NCBI RefSeq assembly: GCF_000738265.1
Contig: NZ_JFCQ01000021.1
Location: 35,919-99,918 of the forward strand
Direction of reading: 5' to 3'
Length of the DNA stretch: 64,000 nucleotides
From: Corynebacterium jeikeium
GTDB lineage: Bacteria; Actinomycetota; Actinomycetes; Mycobacteriales; Mycobacteriaceae
The notes under the pieces were generated by a model, which had not been told where the DNA came from, did not search any database, and saw only the letters and a list, made by a program, of their open reading frames with translations. Below are positions 1 through 8,384 of this stretch, one piece after another; position 1 is the stretch's first letter; each line of letters opens with the position of its first letter. A program made the position numbers and the translations under genes.

Positions 1-1256
1 TCCAGCGCTGCCCAGCTGAAGACCAGGCGCCAGCGGGGGAGAGCCAGCACCAGCAGTGGCACCAGCCAGATGGAGTACTGGGGGCTCCACACCTTGTTGG
101 TGATCATGAAAGCCAACGTGGCCAGGAAGGCCACCTGGCCGACCCGCGGTGTGCGGGGGGCTGCGATAATGACCAGCCAGGCCAGGCCCAGCAGTGCGAC
201 GAGCAGCAAACCACTGGTCAGCAGGTTCAGCGTCTCTGCGCCGTCGACGGACTTGGAGGGGCTCACGCCGTTCCAGGAATCGTTACCCGTGATGTGGGCG
301 ATGACGGCGTAGATCGTGGAACCTTCCCAGCCGCGCTCGGAGTTCAGCCTGAAGAACTCCCCCCAGCCTTCGGGTGCAGCGACCATGATCGGCACGTTAA
401 CGATCAGCCAGGTGCCGAGCGTCCCGCCGACCAGCTTGGCAAGTGGCTCCCACGCACGCTGGCGCAGGCAAAGCAGGATCAGTGCGCCGCCGATGAACGC
501 GGGCCACAGTTTCAGCGCCACGCCCACGCCGACCGCCACGCCCGCCCAGCCGGGGCGCCGATTGGCCCAGAGGCTGAAGATGGCTACCGCCGCGGCGCAT
601 GCCAGTAGGTCGAAGTTGGTGAAGGCGTGGACGATGACTAGGGGAGAGGCCGCCATCAGCAGCGTGTCCCATACCCGGTTGCCGGTCAGTTTCGTCATCA
701 ACCCGGTGGCGACCAGCCAGAACAGGCCCAGGAAGAAGGCGTTAACGCCGAAGAAGATTGCCACGGGAGTTGCCTCTGGCAAGGGCAGGAAGTCCCACAG
801 CACGCCGACCGGTCGGGCGATAGCCGCAACGATCCACTGGTACAGGCCCGTCAGCACGGGGTATTCCATGTAGCTTACAGAGCCGTCGCTGCCGGTTATG
901 GACGTGAAGTAGGGGAAGTCGAGGTTATCTAGGCCTCGGCCAGAGTAGAGCGAGATTGTGTCTGAGTAGCAAGCGGAGGTGTATTGACGCTTACCGGACC
1001 AGTCCACATAAGCCTCACCTGCAGAGGTAAATCCAGTGCGGATGCACTGTGCTTTTTGCAACCAGCCGAAGGCCAGGAAGGTAGCGGCGGTTGCCAGCAG
1101 CACGCGGAGGGGAGTCCACCACTTTGCCCGCCCGATGAGGGCGTGCGCCCCCGGTGGACCGCCGATGAAGCGGACGAATCCGCGCGCCATCGGCTCGGTC
1201 CGGGAAGGCAGTACGCGCTGCTGAGAACTGGTCTTCTTATGGGTTGAGGATTCCAT
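1..1256 (-). CDS. GT87-type polyprenyl-dependent glycosyltransferase (3' end outside window)
   Basis: Reading the reverse strand from an ATG at 1256 gives an open frame of 418 codons that leaves the window at base 1, so the C-terminus is missing. It begins MESSTHKKTSSQQ and then has many hydrophobic helices, including a first helix near residue 45 (LLATAATFLAFGWL) and later segments with VGVGVALKLWPAF and TNKVWSPQYSIWLVPLL. This is the pattern of the DUF2029/GT87 mannosyltransferases of Corynebacteriales, which use polyprenyl-phosphate sugars outside the membrane to build lipoglycans or arabinogalactan. The start overlaps the PBP stop by 20 bp, so the two are co-transcribed. In M. tuberculosis the gene after ponA1 (Rv0051) is of the same type. 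The exact acceptor is unknown. Confidence 0.85.
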   Translation of the reverse strand, partial: MESSTHKKTSSQQRVLPSRTEPMARGFVRFIGGPPGAHALIGRAKWWTPLRVLLATAATFLAFGWLQKAQCIRTGFTSAGEAYVDWSGKRQYTSACYSDTISLYSGRGLDNLDFPYFTSITGSDGSVSYMEYPVLTGLYQWIVAAIARPVGVLWDFLPLPEATPVAIFFGVNAFFLGLFWLVATGLMTKLTGNRVWDTLLMAASPLVIVHAFTNFDLLACAAAVAIFSLWANRRPGWAGVAVGVGVALKLWPAFIGGALILLCLRQRAWEPLAKLVGGTLGTWLIVNVPIMVAAPEGWGEFFRLNSERGWEGSTIYAVIAHITGNDSWNGVSPSKSVDGAETLNLLTSGLLLVALLGLAWLVIIAAPRTPRVGQVAFLATLAFMITNKVWSPQYSIWLVPLLVLALPRWRLVFSWAAL

Positions 1257-3939
1257 CGAGCAGGTTCTGTAGATCGTTGTTTGGCGGACGGTTACCACCC
1301 TGCGGAGCGGGCTGGCGCGGCGCCGGGGCCGGAGCTGGCGATGGCGGGGAAGCGGGGGAGGCCGGTGCCGGAGATTCCTGTTCCTGCTCCTCTGGCTGGT
1401 CGGCGCCTGCTGCGCCGCCTGCGTTTCCGCCGCCAGCGTACCCACCGGTGTAGCCGGAGCTGGCGGCTGCGCCGGTATTGAACTGCTCGATCTCCGTGTT
1501 CTCCAGCGAGCGATCCATCACGCCCTTCCAGATCTGGGCGGGCAGGCCGGAGCCGTACATAATGCCGCCGTAGCTGTTGTGAATCGGCTTGCCCTCGGCG
1601 GTACCAACCCACACTGCGGTGGACAGCTGCGGGGTGGAGCCGATCATCCAGGCGTCCTTATTTTCGCCGGTATCGCCCAGCTGCGCCGTACCGGTCTTTG
1701 CAGCCGAGGGACGGCCACCGGCCAGCGAGTTGCCGTTGGAATACGCCGCAATGGGCTGCATCGCCTGGATAACGCCGTTGGCAACTTCCTCAGAGACCAC
1801 GCGGTCGCCGTCGTCGTTGGTGTTATCCAGCAGCACGTCTCCATTGGAGTTCTCCACCTTCTGCACGAAGTGCGGGCGGTGGTAGATGCCACCGTTGGTC
1901 AGGGTCGCCAGCGCGGTTGCCATGTCCAGCGGGCTGGACTGGTACATGCCCAGCGTGATGCCATCCGCCGGCTTGCCGTTCTTTTCCTGCAGGGTCTTGC
2001 CCACACCCGGCAGCGACTCGGCCACGCCCAGGCGGTGCGCCATGTCAGCCACGTCTTGCGGACCGCCCTTCAGCGCCTGGGTCAGGCGGATAAAGCTGGT
2101 GTTCAGCGACTGCTTCAACGCTTCGGCGATGCTGCATGTGCCGCAGCTTGCGCCGCCGTCGTTGTTCACCTGCGCGTCACCGGTCATGACGGGGGAGGAG
2201 TCGAACTGGTCGTAGAGGCTACCGCCCTGGTCCAGGTATGCGGCCAGCGTAAAAATCTTGAACGTAGAACCGCTCTGCAGGCCCGCACCGGCGAAGTCGA
2301 AACCAACTGGGTCGTCGCCGCCATACCAGGCGCGCACCCCGCCGGTCTTCGGATCCACCGAGGCCACGGCCGTACGCAGTCCCTGCTGCTGGCCTTCCAT
2401 CTTCTTGTGGATCTCATCCACCGCGTCGGCCTGCATCTTCGGATCGATGGTGGTGGTGATCTTCAAGCCACCCGTGTTCACCTGTTCCTCGGTGATGCCC
2501 GCCTGCTCTAGCTCCTCGATAACCTTCGTCTTGATCAAGCCATTCGTACCGACGGCCTGGGTGTTCTCCGCGGTCTCCGCAGGGTCCTTCACCTTCGGGT
2601 ACACGGCCTTCCGACGATCGGCTTCCTTCATGGCGCCGATCCCAACCATTCCGTCCAGAACGTAGTTCCAACGCGATTCTGCGCGCTCGCGGTTCGTCCA
2701 CGGATCCAGGCTGGAAGGCGCCTGGATCGTCGCGGCCAGCACTGCGCCTTCCTCCGGGGTGAGGTCCTTGACGTCCTTGTCGAAGTACGCGTGCGACGCT
2801 GCGCTGATGCCGTACGAGTTACGCCCGAAATAAATGGTGTTCAGGTAGGCCTCCAGAATCTCGTCCTTCGACCATTCGCGCGCCATCTTCGCGGAGATCA
2901 CCAGCTCCTTGGCCTTTCGGCTAAGGCTGAATTCGTCGCCGACCAGCGCGTTCTTCACGTACTGCTGGGTGATGGTCGAGCCACCGCCGGCGCCCTCGCG
3001 CCCCAGCACCTGGCCGACTGCCGCACGGGCGAAACCAGACACGGAGAATCCGGGGTTGCTGTAGAACTCTCGGTCCTCTGCTGCCAGAACAGCCTGGCGG
3101 ACGGACATTGGAACCTCGTCCAGCTTGACGTTCTGACGGTTGCCCTCTGGCGGAACGATGCGTGCCAGTTCAGTGTTGTTGTCGCTGGCCATGATGTAGG
3201 AGATCTGGTTGTTCACCAGCTCTTCCGGCTCCGGCACCTTCGTCACCGAGTATGCGGTGAAGAATGCCACCAGCGGCACAATAATCATCACTGCCATGAC
3301 GGCTGCTAGGCCCGCGAAGAAGTTGCGCAGGGTGCGCTTGTCGCGCCAGCTGCGCTTCTTGCGAGTTCTTGCCTTTAGTTTTCCATCTCCCACGGAGCGG
3401 CTTCCATTCTTCTTCACACGAGTCTGTGGCCCATTGTTTTGGGGCCTCTTTCTTTGTGACGCCGACACGCCCGCCGCACCAGCTCCAGCTCCAGCTGAGG
3501 CTCGTGCCCGGTGGGCACCACCGGATCTCACCGGCTTGCCGCCGCGCTGCACGGTTCCACGCTGTGGATTTCCACGCTGAGGATTTCCCCGCTGCGCAGC
3601 TCCCCGCTGAGGATTGCGCTGCTGTCCAGCACGCCGCTGGCCCGGCTTAGCGGGCTGTCCAGCACGCCGCTGGCCCGGCTTAGCGGGCTGCCCGGCGCGG
3701 CGCTGGCCCGGCTTAGCGGGCTGACCTTGTCCAGCACGCGGCTGACCGGCACGCGCCTGGCCCGCGCGGCGCTGGCCCGGCTGACCCTGACCTGCCCGGC
3801 CCTGCCCAGCGCGTGACTGTCCGGCACGCGCCTGACCCGCGCGGCGCTGACCCGGCTGCCTGTGCCCACCGCGGCCTGCACCGGAGTCACCAGCACCACC
3901 GCGGGAGAAAGGGTTCTTGGACGGCTTGTCGCTACTCAA
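1237..3939 (-). CDS. ponA: Bifunctional class A penicillin-binding protein (PonA-like)
   Basis: Peptidoglycan glycosyltransferase/transpeptidase of 900 residues. Residues 1 to about 200 are a basic, Gln/Gly/Arg-rich cytoplasmic tail made of repeated RAGQ and PAKPGQRRAGQ units. One membrane helix follows near residue 210. The GT51 domain shows AAEDREFYSNPGF and GGSTITQQYVKN (about 320). The transpeptidase has SGSTFK (about 556, catalytic Ser), SLN (about 610) and KTGTA (about 745). The C-terminus is Gly/Pro-rich. The start is TTG with AGGAG 10 bases upstream, overlapping the DUF5318 stop; the stop overlaps the glycosyltransferase start. The layout DUF5318-PBP-GT87 matches Rv0049-ponA1-Rv0051, so it is probably the housekeeping PBP1 of polar growth. 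The repeat tail is longer than usual for the family. Confidence 0.95.
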   Translation of the reverse strand: MSSDKPSKNPFSRGGAGDSGAGRGGHRQPGQRRAGQARAGQSRAGQGRAGQGQPGQRRAGQARAGQPRAGQGQPAKPGQRRAGQPAKPGQRRAGQPAKPGQRRAGQQRNPQRGAAQRGNPQRGNPQRGTVQRGGKPVRSGGAHRARASAGAGAGAAGVSASQRKRPQNNGPQTRVKKNGSRSVGDGKLKARTRKKRSWRDKRTLRNFFAGLAAVMAVMIIVPLVAFFTAYSVTKVPEPEELVNNQISYIMASDNNTELARIVPPEGNRQNVKLDEVPMSVRQAVLAAEDREFYSNPGFSVSGFARAAVGQVLGREGAGGGSTITQQYVKNALVGDEFSLSRKAKELVISAKMAREWSKDEILEAYLNTIYFGRNSYGISAASHAYFDKDVKDLTPEEGAVLAATIQAPSSLDPWTNRERAESRWNYVLDGMVGIGAMKEADRRKAVYPKVKDPAETAENTQAVGTNGLIKTKVIEELEQAGITEEQVNTGGLKITTTIDPKMQADAVDEIHKKMEGQQQGLRTAVASVDPKTGGVRAWYGGDDPVGFDFAGAGLQSGSTFKIFTLAAYLDQGGSLYDQFDSSPVMTGDAQVNNDGGASCGTCSIAEALKQSLNTSFIRLTQALKGGPQDVADMAHRLGVAESLPGVGKTLQEKNGKPADGITLGMYQSSPLDMATALATLTNGGIYHRPHFVQKVENSNGDVLLDNTNDDGDRVVSEEVANGVIQAMQPIAAYSNGNSLAGGRPSAAKTGTAQLGDTGENKDAWMIGSTPQLSTAVWVGTAEGKPIHNSYGGIMYGSGLPAQIWKGVMDRSLENTEIEQFNTGAAASSGYTGGYAGGGNAGGAAGADQPEEQEQESPAPASPASPPSPAPAPAPRQPAPQGGNRPPNNDLQNLLDGILNP

Positions 3940-4339
3940 CTAGACGAGTCTCCTGATTGTCGATCGTGATCCCGATCAGCTCTTCTCGGATCAAGTGATT
4001 CCATCTGCATTTCATGCACACTTCAACAGTATGTATCGAAAACTCAGCATCCTGCTGTTCATTCACTAGCGTCTCAATCACACCATTGATCTCTCTTACA
4101 CTACGCGCTGTACCCGACTTTTCACCTAATACACCGCCATGAATCCACAGTGTTTCCCTTAATTCATGCCTCCCACACACCGGGCACGGACGGTCGACTG
4201 CCCGTCCTAGAACCTCCGCGGAGGAAAGGAGGCGCGGGGTGGCGTCCCCAACAAAACGCTTAACCCCACGCACCTCCAACAGGGAGCGACGGCGATCAAG
4301 CGACCTATCTATAACCCTTCGCGAAATCGACACACCCAC
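3932..4339 (-). CDS. DUF5318 zinc-ribbon protein
   Basis: A 135-residue protein with two CxxC-type knuckles: CPVC (residues 52-55) and CMKC (108-111), spaced as in a zinc ribbon, ending in CRWNHLIREELIG. It matches the actinobacterial DUF5318 family (Rv0049 in M. tuberculosis). No function is established. It is always found just upstream of the class A PBP, and here its stop overlaps the PBP start by 8 bp, so it is likely translated with it and may act in its regulation. The start is GTG at 4339; it faces ino1 across a 124-bp divergent promoter region. The start codon is not supported by a strong ribosome-binding site, so a shorter form is possible. Confidence 0.85.
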   Translation of the reverse strand: MGVSISRRVIDRSLDRRRSLLEVRGVKRFVGDATPRLLSSAEVLGRAVDRPCPVCGRHELRETLWIHGGVLGEKSGTARSVREINGVIETLVNEQQDAEFSIHTVEVCMKCRWNHLIREELIGITIDNQETRLVE

Positions 4340-4463
4340 ATTCTAAACACCGCCCGGACAACCCCCACCCCGCGCGAGCTTGATCGATAAACTCGCCGGG
4401 CTTAATCGGTTAACCAGCCAAAGAACAAGGGTTCTTAGCAGCCAGCGCCCTACGGTGATTCGC
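4340..4463. promoter_or_regulatory. Divergent promoter region between DUF5318-PBP operon and ino1
   Basis: Non-coding stretch between two divergent genes. It holds TTGATCGATAA (4380-4390) and the palindrome GGTTAACC (4408-4415). In C. glutamicum ino1 is controlled by the LacI-type regulator IpsA in response to inositol; these palindromic words are possible operators, but I cannot assign a binding protein from the sequence. Confidence 0.4.
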
Positions 4464-5555
4464 ATGACATCTAAGACTTGCAACATCGCCATCGTGGGAC
4501 TCGGCAACTGCGCGACTTCCCTGATCCAGGGCATTCACCTTTATTCCGACGCCGACGCGACCCAGAACGTCCCCGGCCTCATGCACACCAAGTTCGGCCC
4601 CTACTCGGTGGGCGACGTGCGCGTCACCGCCGCCTTTGATGTGGACGCCGACAAGGTCGGCAAGGACGTCTCCGAAGCCATCGACGCGGGCATGAACTGC
4701 ACCATCAAAATCGCCGACGTGCCACACACCGGCGTGACGGTCCAGCGCGGCCACACCTTCGACGGCCTGGGCCGCCACTACCAGGAAAGCATCACCGAAT
4801 CCGACGCAGAACCCGTCGACGTACCCCAGGCGCTGCGCGACGCAGAGGTGGACGTACTGGTCAGCTACCTGCCCGTCGGCTCCGAAGAGGCCGACCGCTT
4901 CTACGCGCAGTGCGCCATCGACGCAGGCTGCGCCTTCGTCAACGCGCTGCCGGTGTTCATTGCCTCCGACCCAGAATGGGCCGAAAAGTTCCGTGCGGCC
5001 GGCCTGCCGATCGTCGGCGACGACATCAAGTCCCAGGTCGGCGCGACCATCACCCACCGCGTGCTGGCCCGCCTGTTCGAGGAGCGTGGCGTGCGCCTGG
5101 AGCGCACCATGCAGCTAAACGTCGGCGGCAACATGGACTTCAAGAACATGCTGGACCGCGACCGCCTGGAGTCCAAGAAGATCTCCAAGACTCAAGCCGT
5201 GACCTCCAACCTGAAGGAAAGCCCGCTGGCTGGCAAGGTACACGACCGCAACGTCCACATCGGCCCCTCCGACTACGTGGAATGGCTGGACGACCGCAAG
5301 TGGGCATACGTCCGCCTGGAAGGCTCCGCCTTCGGCGAAGTGCCGCTGAACCTGGAGTACAAGCTGGAGGTATGGGACTCCCCGAACTCCGCGGGCATCA
5401 TCATCGACGCCGTGCGTGCCGCCAAGATCGCGCTGGATAGGGGAGTAGCCGGCCCCGTCGACGCGGCCTCGAGCTACCTGATGAAGTCCCCGCCCGTGCA
5501 ACTGCCGGACGACGTCGCCCGCGCGCAGCTGGAAGAGTTCATCAACGGCGCATAG
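4464..5555 (+). CDS. ino1: Inositol-3-phosphate synthase
   Basis: A 363-residue enzyme that converts glucose 6-phosphate to 1D-myo-inositol 3-phosphate with NAD, the entry to phosphatidylinositol, lipoglycans and mycothiol. The N-terminal dinucleotide-binding motif [16 protein letters not shown] lies at residues 7-22. Further family motifs are [27 protein letters not shown] and [22 protein letters not shown] chose ATG 4464 because the frame further upstream has no family similarity and this start places the NAD motif right at the N-terminus. Length fits the actinobacterial form. It is followed by a MarR regulator after 147 bp and is probably transcribed alone. Confidence 0.96.
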   Translation: MTSKTCNIAIVGLGNCATSLIQGIHLYSDADATQNVPGLMHTKFGPYSVGDVRVTAAFDVDADKVGKDVSEAIDAGMNCTIKIADVPHTGVTVQRGHTFDGLGRHYQESITESDAEPVDVPQALRDAEVDVLVSYLPVGSEEADRFYAQCAIDAGCAFVNALPVFIASDPEWAEKFRAAGLPIVGDDIKSQVGATITHRVLARLFEERGVRLERTMQLNVGGNMDFKNMLDRDRLESKKISKTQAVTSNLKESPLAGKVHDRNVHIGPSDYVEWLDDRKWAYVRLEGSAFGEVPLNLEYKLEVWDSPNSAGIIIDAVRAAKIALDRGVAGPVDAASSYLMKSPPVQLPDDVARAQLEEFINGA

Positions 5556-5562
5556 GGCGGAG

Positions 5563-5594
5563 GCGGTGGCGTCATTAATAAATTGCGTCACCGC
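5563..5594. other. Inverted repeat downstream of ino1
   Basis: GCGGTG (5563-5568) and CACCGC (5589-5594) form a short stem around an AT-rich loop containing GGCGTCATTAATAAATT. It sits just after the ino1 stop and could be a weak terminator. There is no clear T-run. Confidence 0.35.
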
Positions 5595-5702
5595 GTAAAC
5601 ACCCAGAAACATCCCCACAAACGCCGGACGACGTGCCCGAAAACACCGAGCTAAGCACCCCGCGTGAGTATTTACAGCCAAAACTGTTGTATTTTAGTAC
5701 CT

Positions 5703-6170
5703 ATGGCTTCCACACCTTTAGAAATCGCCAAGGAACTGCGCCTCCCATTGACGCGGTTGTACCTGCTGTACTTCCGCCAGACGGAGAACTCCCACATCAG
5801 CATGGCGCAGCTATCGATCCTGATGATCCTCGAAGAAAACGGCCCGATGCGCATCAGCCAGATTGCGGCCACCGAGACGATCCGCATGCCCACCGCCTCC
5901 AACGCGGTCAACCAGCTGGAGACGATGGAGCTGGTCACGCGCGTGCGCGACACGTCCGACCGCCGCGGCGTGAGCGTCACCCTCACCGACAAGGGTCGCG
6001 AGGAACTGCGCCGCCTGTCCGAAGAACGCGCCGAGCAGCTCGCCAGCATGCTGGATAGCCTCAGCGACGAAGAGCTCAAGGAAGTTGCAGAGGCCACCCC
6101 AGTTATCGAACTGGTCCTGCGCCGCTACACTGAAGCTATCGAGGCAAAGCTGAACAACGACCAGCAGTAG
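5703..6170 (+). CDS. MarR-family transcriptional regulator (MalR-like)
   Basis: A 155-residue winged-helix regulator. The DNA-binding part reads ISMAQLSILMILEENGPMRISQIA followed by the recognition helix region ETIRMPTASNAVNQLETMELVTR and the wing RDTSDRRGVSVTLTDKG. I start it at ATG 5703: the extended -10-like TATTTTAGT ends only a few bases before this ATG, suggesting a leaderless transcript. The next gene, 24 bp downstream, encodes a universal stress protein; C. glutamicum malR, a MarR-type regulator of envelope stress and prophage genes, has the same uspA neighbour. Assignment as MalR rests on that synteny and is an inference. Confidence 0.88.
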   Translation: MASTPLEIAKELRLPLTRLYLLYFRQTENSHISMAQLSILMILEENGPMRISQIAATETIRMPTASNAVNQLETMELVTRVRDTSDRRGVSVTLTDKGREELRRLSEERAEQLASMLDSLSDEELKEVAEATPVIELVLRRYTEAIEAKLNNDQQ

Positions 6171-6194
6171 TGCTGGAGCTAGCGAGCATCTTTC

Positions 6195-7151
6195 TTGAGC
6201 AACACCCCTAAGTCCGACGTCCCCCGCACATCGGGCGCATCCCGCGCGCCCCTCCGCCTGCTTCTTACATGGCGCCCCGAATCGGCCGGTGACGAGGCCG
6301 CGCAGGTCGCCGCCTGGCTCGGCCGCACGGAGACCATCGCGGTGCGCACGGCGACGGTGATCTCGCGTTCCTGGACCGCGCAGCCGGAGCTTGAGTTCGA
6401 CAACTACTCGGAGTGGATCGACAAGGAATCGCAGGCCGTGTCCTCCGCCGCGCAGAAGGCGCTGGCCCTGGCCAAGCTGCCCGAAGCGATGCTGGACGCC
6501 GACGAGCCCTCCACTGTCACTGTTGATCATTCGGAAACGAAGGCTCTTATCGACGCCGCCGCCGAGTTCAACGCCGACATGATGATCTTGGGCTCCCATC
6601 CCGCCGCGCCGCATTCTCGGTTCCGGATCGGCTCGACGGCGGATGCTCTGCTGCACTATGCCCCGCTGCCGCTACTGTTGGCTCCGCGGACGCCGAAGCT
6701 GTCGAAACGTGGCGTCACCAGGGTCAATTGCTGCTACATCGATACCGACCAGTCGCACGAGGCGCTGCGTCGGGCGGCGGACCTGGCGCACCGCTGGGGA
6801 GTGCCGCTGCGGCTGGTGGCGTTCAGCCCGCGCGGGGCGACGATGTATCCGACGGAGACGGAGTTCATCGACAACTCGGACATGATGGTCGAGTGGCGTG
6901 AGCAGGCTCTGGCGCTGCTGGACCGCGGACGGGACCGGGCTCTGAACAGGCACGGCGACCTGACAGTGCAGATGGAGGTCGGCAGCGGCTACGGCTGGTC
7001 CGGCGCGATTAACGCCCTGAAGTGGAAGAAGGGCGATCTGCTGGTGATGGGCTCCAGCACGCTGGGCGGTTTCCACCGCGTGTTCATCGGCCCGTCGACG
7101 AACCAGATTCTGCGGCACAGCCCGGTGCCGGTGCTGCTGAGCACCGTCTAA
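6195..7151 (+). CDS. Universal stress protein with two Usp domains
   Basis: A 318-residue tandem UspA protein. The N-terminal domain ends with MMILGSHPAAPHSRFRIGSTADALL, and the second begins at about residue 170 (RVNCCYIDTDQSHEALRRAADLA). It ends with the ATP-binding signature GSSTLGGFHRVFIGPSTN followed by HSPVPVLL. ATP-binding Usp proteins act as cytosolic stress or energy sensors. The frame starts with TTG at 6195; no good ribosome-binding site is visible and no ATG or GTG fits better. It is 24 bp after the MarR gene and likely in its operon. Confidence 0.88.
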   Translation: MSNTPKSDVPRTSGASRAPLRLLLTWRPESAGDEAAQVAAWLGRTETIAVRTATVISRSWTAQPELEFDNYSEWIDKESQAVSSAAQKALALAKLPEAMLDADEPSTVTVDHSETKALIDAAAEFNADMMILGSHPAAPHSRFRIGSTADALLHYAPLPLLLAPRTPKLSKRGVTRVNCCYIDTDQSHEALRRAADLAHRWGVPLRLVAFSPRGATMYPTETEFIDNSDMMVEWREQALALLDRGRDRALNRHGDLTVQMEVGSGYGWSGAINALKWKKGDLLVMGSSTLGGFHRVFIGPSTNQILRHSPVPVLLSTV

Positions 7152-7342
7152 GCACTGTCTAGCGCGCCTTAGCGTGCCGCCCGGGGGTCGGCCGCGGGCG
7201 TCGGCGCTGGTCGTTCCGCAGGCTCGGCTCCCCGCCCACCCCGCGCCCACCGCGCGCCATTCCCCGCGCACCCCGCAGCCACCGCGCTCCAGGCTCGCGC
7301 GGGTTCTGATTACCCCCGGGGACGTGTAGATTTAAGGGCATT

Positions 7343-7924
7343 ATGAGCACCGACGGTTTGAACAACGGCCCCTCACCTGCTGATAACCCGGATTCTGCCT
7401 CCGGTTCCGCGGACTCCCAGCCCTTTGGTCGCCCGTCCGCGGGCTCTCAGCCCGCCGGCTCCCCATCCGCGGGATCCCGGCCCGACGGCTCCCAATCCTA
7501 TGCCTCCGAGCTGGACCGTCCCGGCGCGCCCTCCGAGCTGGACTACGAGGCCGACCCCTTGCTCCGCCTCGAGCGCAACAATAAGTCCACTCGCCAGGCC
7601 ATTTGGTTCTTCGTCGGCGTGATCGTGTCCACCACTTTGTCCGCGATCCTGATCTGGATCGCCTCCAAGGTCATTGGCGGCCCCTACTGCGAGGCCGACT
7701 CCTCGGCACAACTGTGCAGCCGCACGTTCCAGCTTCTGTTCTCTATCGTTCCCACTTCGATTGCGTTCTTTGGCCTGTTCGGCTCGGCGTTTATCACCTA
7801 CTACAAGTGGAAAAACCACCAGCGCTGGCGCCCGTGGGTAGCGGTGATCTGGTTCATCATGCCGTTCTGCATGGCTTGGATCACCTCGGTCGGTGCGTAC
7901 CTGCTCATCGACCACAGCCTCTAG
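7343..7924 (+). CDS. Hypothetical three-helix membrane protein
   Basis: A 193-residue protein. The first 80 residues are hydrophilic and Ser/Pro/Gly-rich with short repeats of the type (S)AGSxPxGS. Three membrane helices follow: IWFFVGVIVSTTLSAILIWIA (about 90-110), TFQLLFSIVPTSIAFFGLFGSAF, and WVAVIWFIMPFCMAWITSVGAYLLI. Between helices 1 and 2 lies a loop with two cysteines (YCEADSSAQLCS) that may form a disulfide outside. I do not recognise a family. TAGATT about 12 bp before the ATG suggests a nearly leaderless promoter of its own. Confidence 0.75.
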   Translation: MSTDGLNNGPSPADNPDSASGSADSQPFGRPSAGSQPAGSPSAGSRPDGSQSYASELDRPGAPSELDYEADPLLRLERNNKSTRQAIWFFVGVIVSTTLSAILIWIASKVIGGPYCEADSSAQLCSRTFQLLFSIVPTSIAFFGLFGSAFITYYKWKNHQRWRPWVAVIWFIMPFCMAWITSVGAYLLIDHSL

Positions 7925-8016
7925 CCCCGCCCGACGGTCCCGCTTCCGCTATCCCCGCCTCCTTTAGCCCCGTCCGTCGGTCCCGATTCCGCTCAGGCTC
8001 CGCCGTACCCGCTGGA

Positions 8017-8127
8017 ATGTCCCAAATCCTCGAGTTATTGAAAGTAGCGCGTTTGAAGCACGAAATCGCAGCTCTCTGACCTGCGAAAATAGAATAGTTA
8101 TATTCTAAGAGCTGGAATTTGGGACAA
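8017..8127 (+). repeat. Inverted-repeat-bounded 20-codon element, copy A1
   Basis: The element runs from ATGTCCCAAATC to its complement GAATTTGGGACA. Inside, an open frame from ATG 8017 to TGA 8077 encodes MSQILELLKVARLKHEIAAL. The stop lies in CTCTGACC, in the loop of a small hairpin (TCGCAG/CTGCGA). Then comes the palindrome AGAATAGTTATATTCT and the right arm. It is 93% identical (101 of 109 positions counted from TGTCCC) to copy A2 at 12191. No Shine-Dalgarno sequence precedes the ATG (GCTGGA). It lies between a membrane protein gene and the convergent leuS. Confidence 0.8.
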
Positions 8128-8384
8128 TCGCCCCGCAATTAGGTCATCGGAGCGCCGAAAATCGCCGAATTCGCGCCCGTCAGGAGCGTCACTGTGACGT
8201 TTCGAGGGCACACATTCGCACCGCTGTTCGATTCGGCGCCTTAGAATCCCTCAACACCGCGGGTAGAAAAAGGGTCGCCCCCCGGGCGCGCAAAGCCAAG
8301 GGAAAGGCCACCGGCACACCGGCACAAAGGCGCAGGCGCCCCCGGGCACGCAGTAGCCGGGAAGCGAGGGACACGCCCAGGCCG
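8128..8384. other. Intergenic stretch upstream of leuS end, with a 13-bp palindrome
   Basis: No gene is visible. The perfect palindrome CGTCACTGTGACG lies at 8187-8199, 170 bp after the start of copy A1; the same 13-mer lies 171 bp after the start of copy A2. The rest is GC-rich with short inverted repeats (GGCGCAGGCGCC region near 8328-8342) that may terminate leuS, which ends at 8385 on the other strand. Confidence 0.5.
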
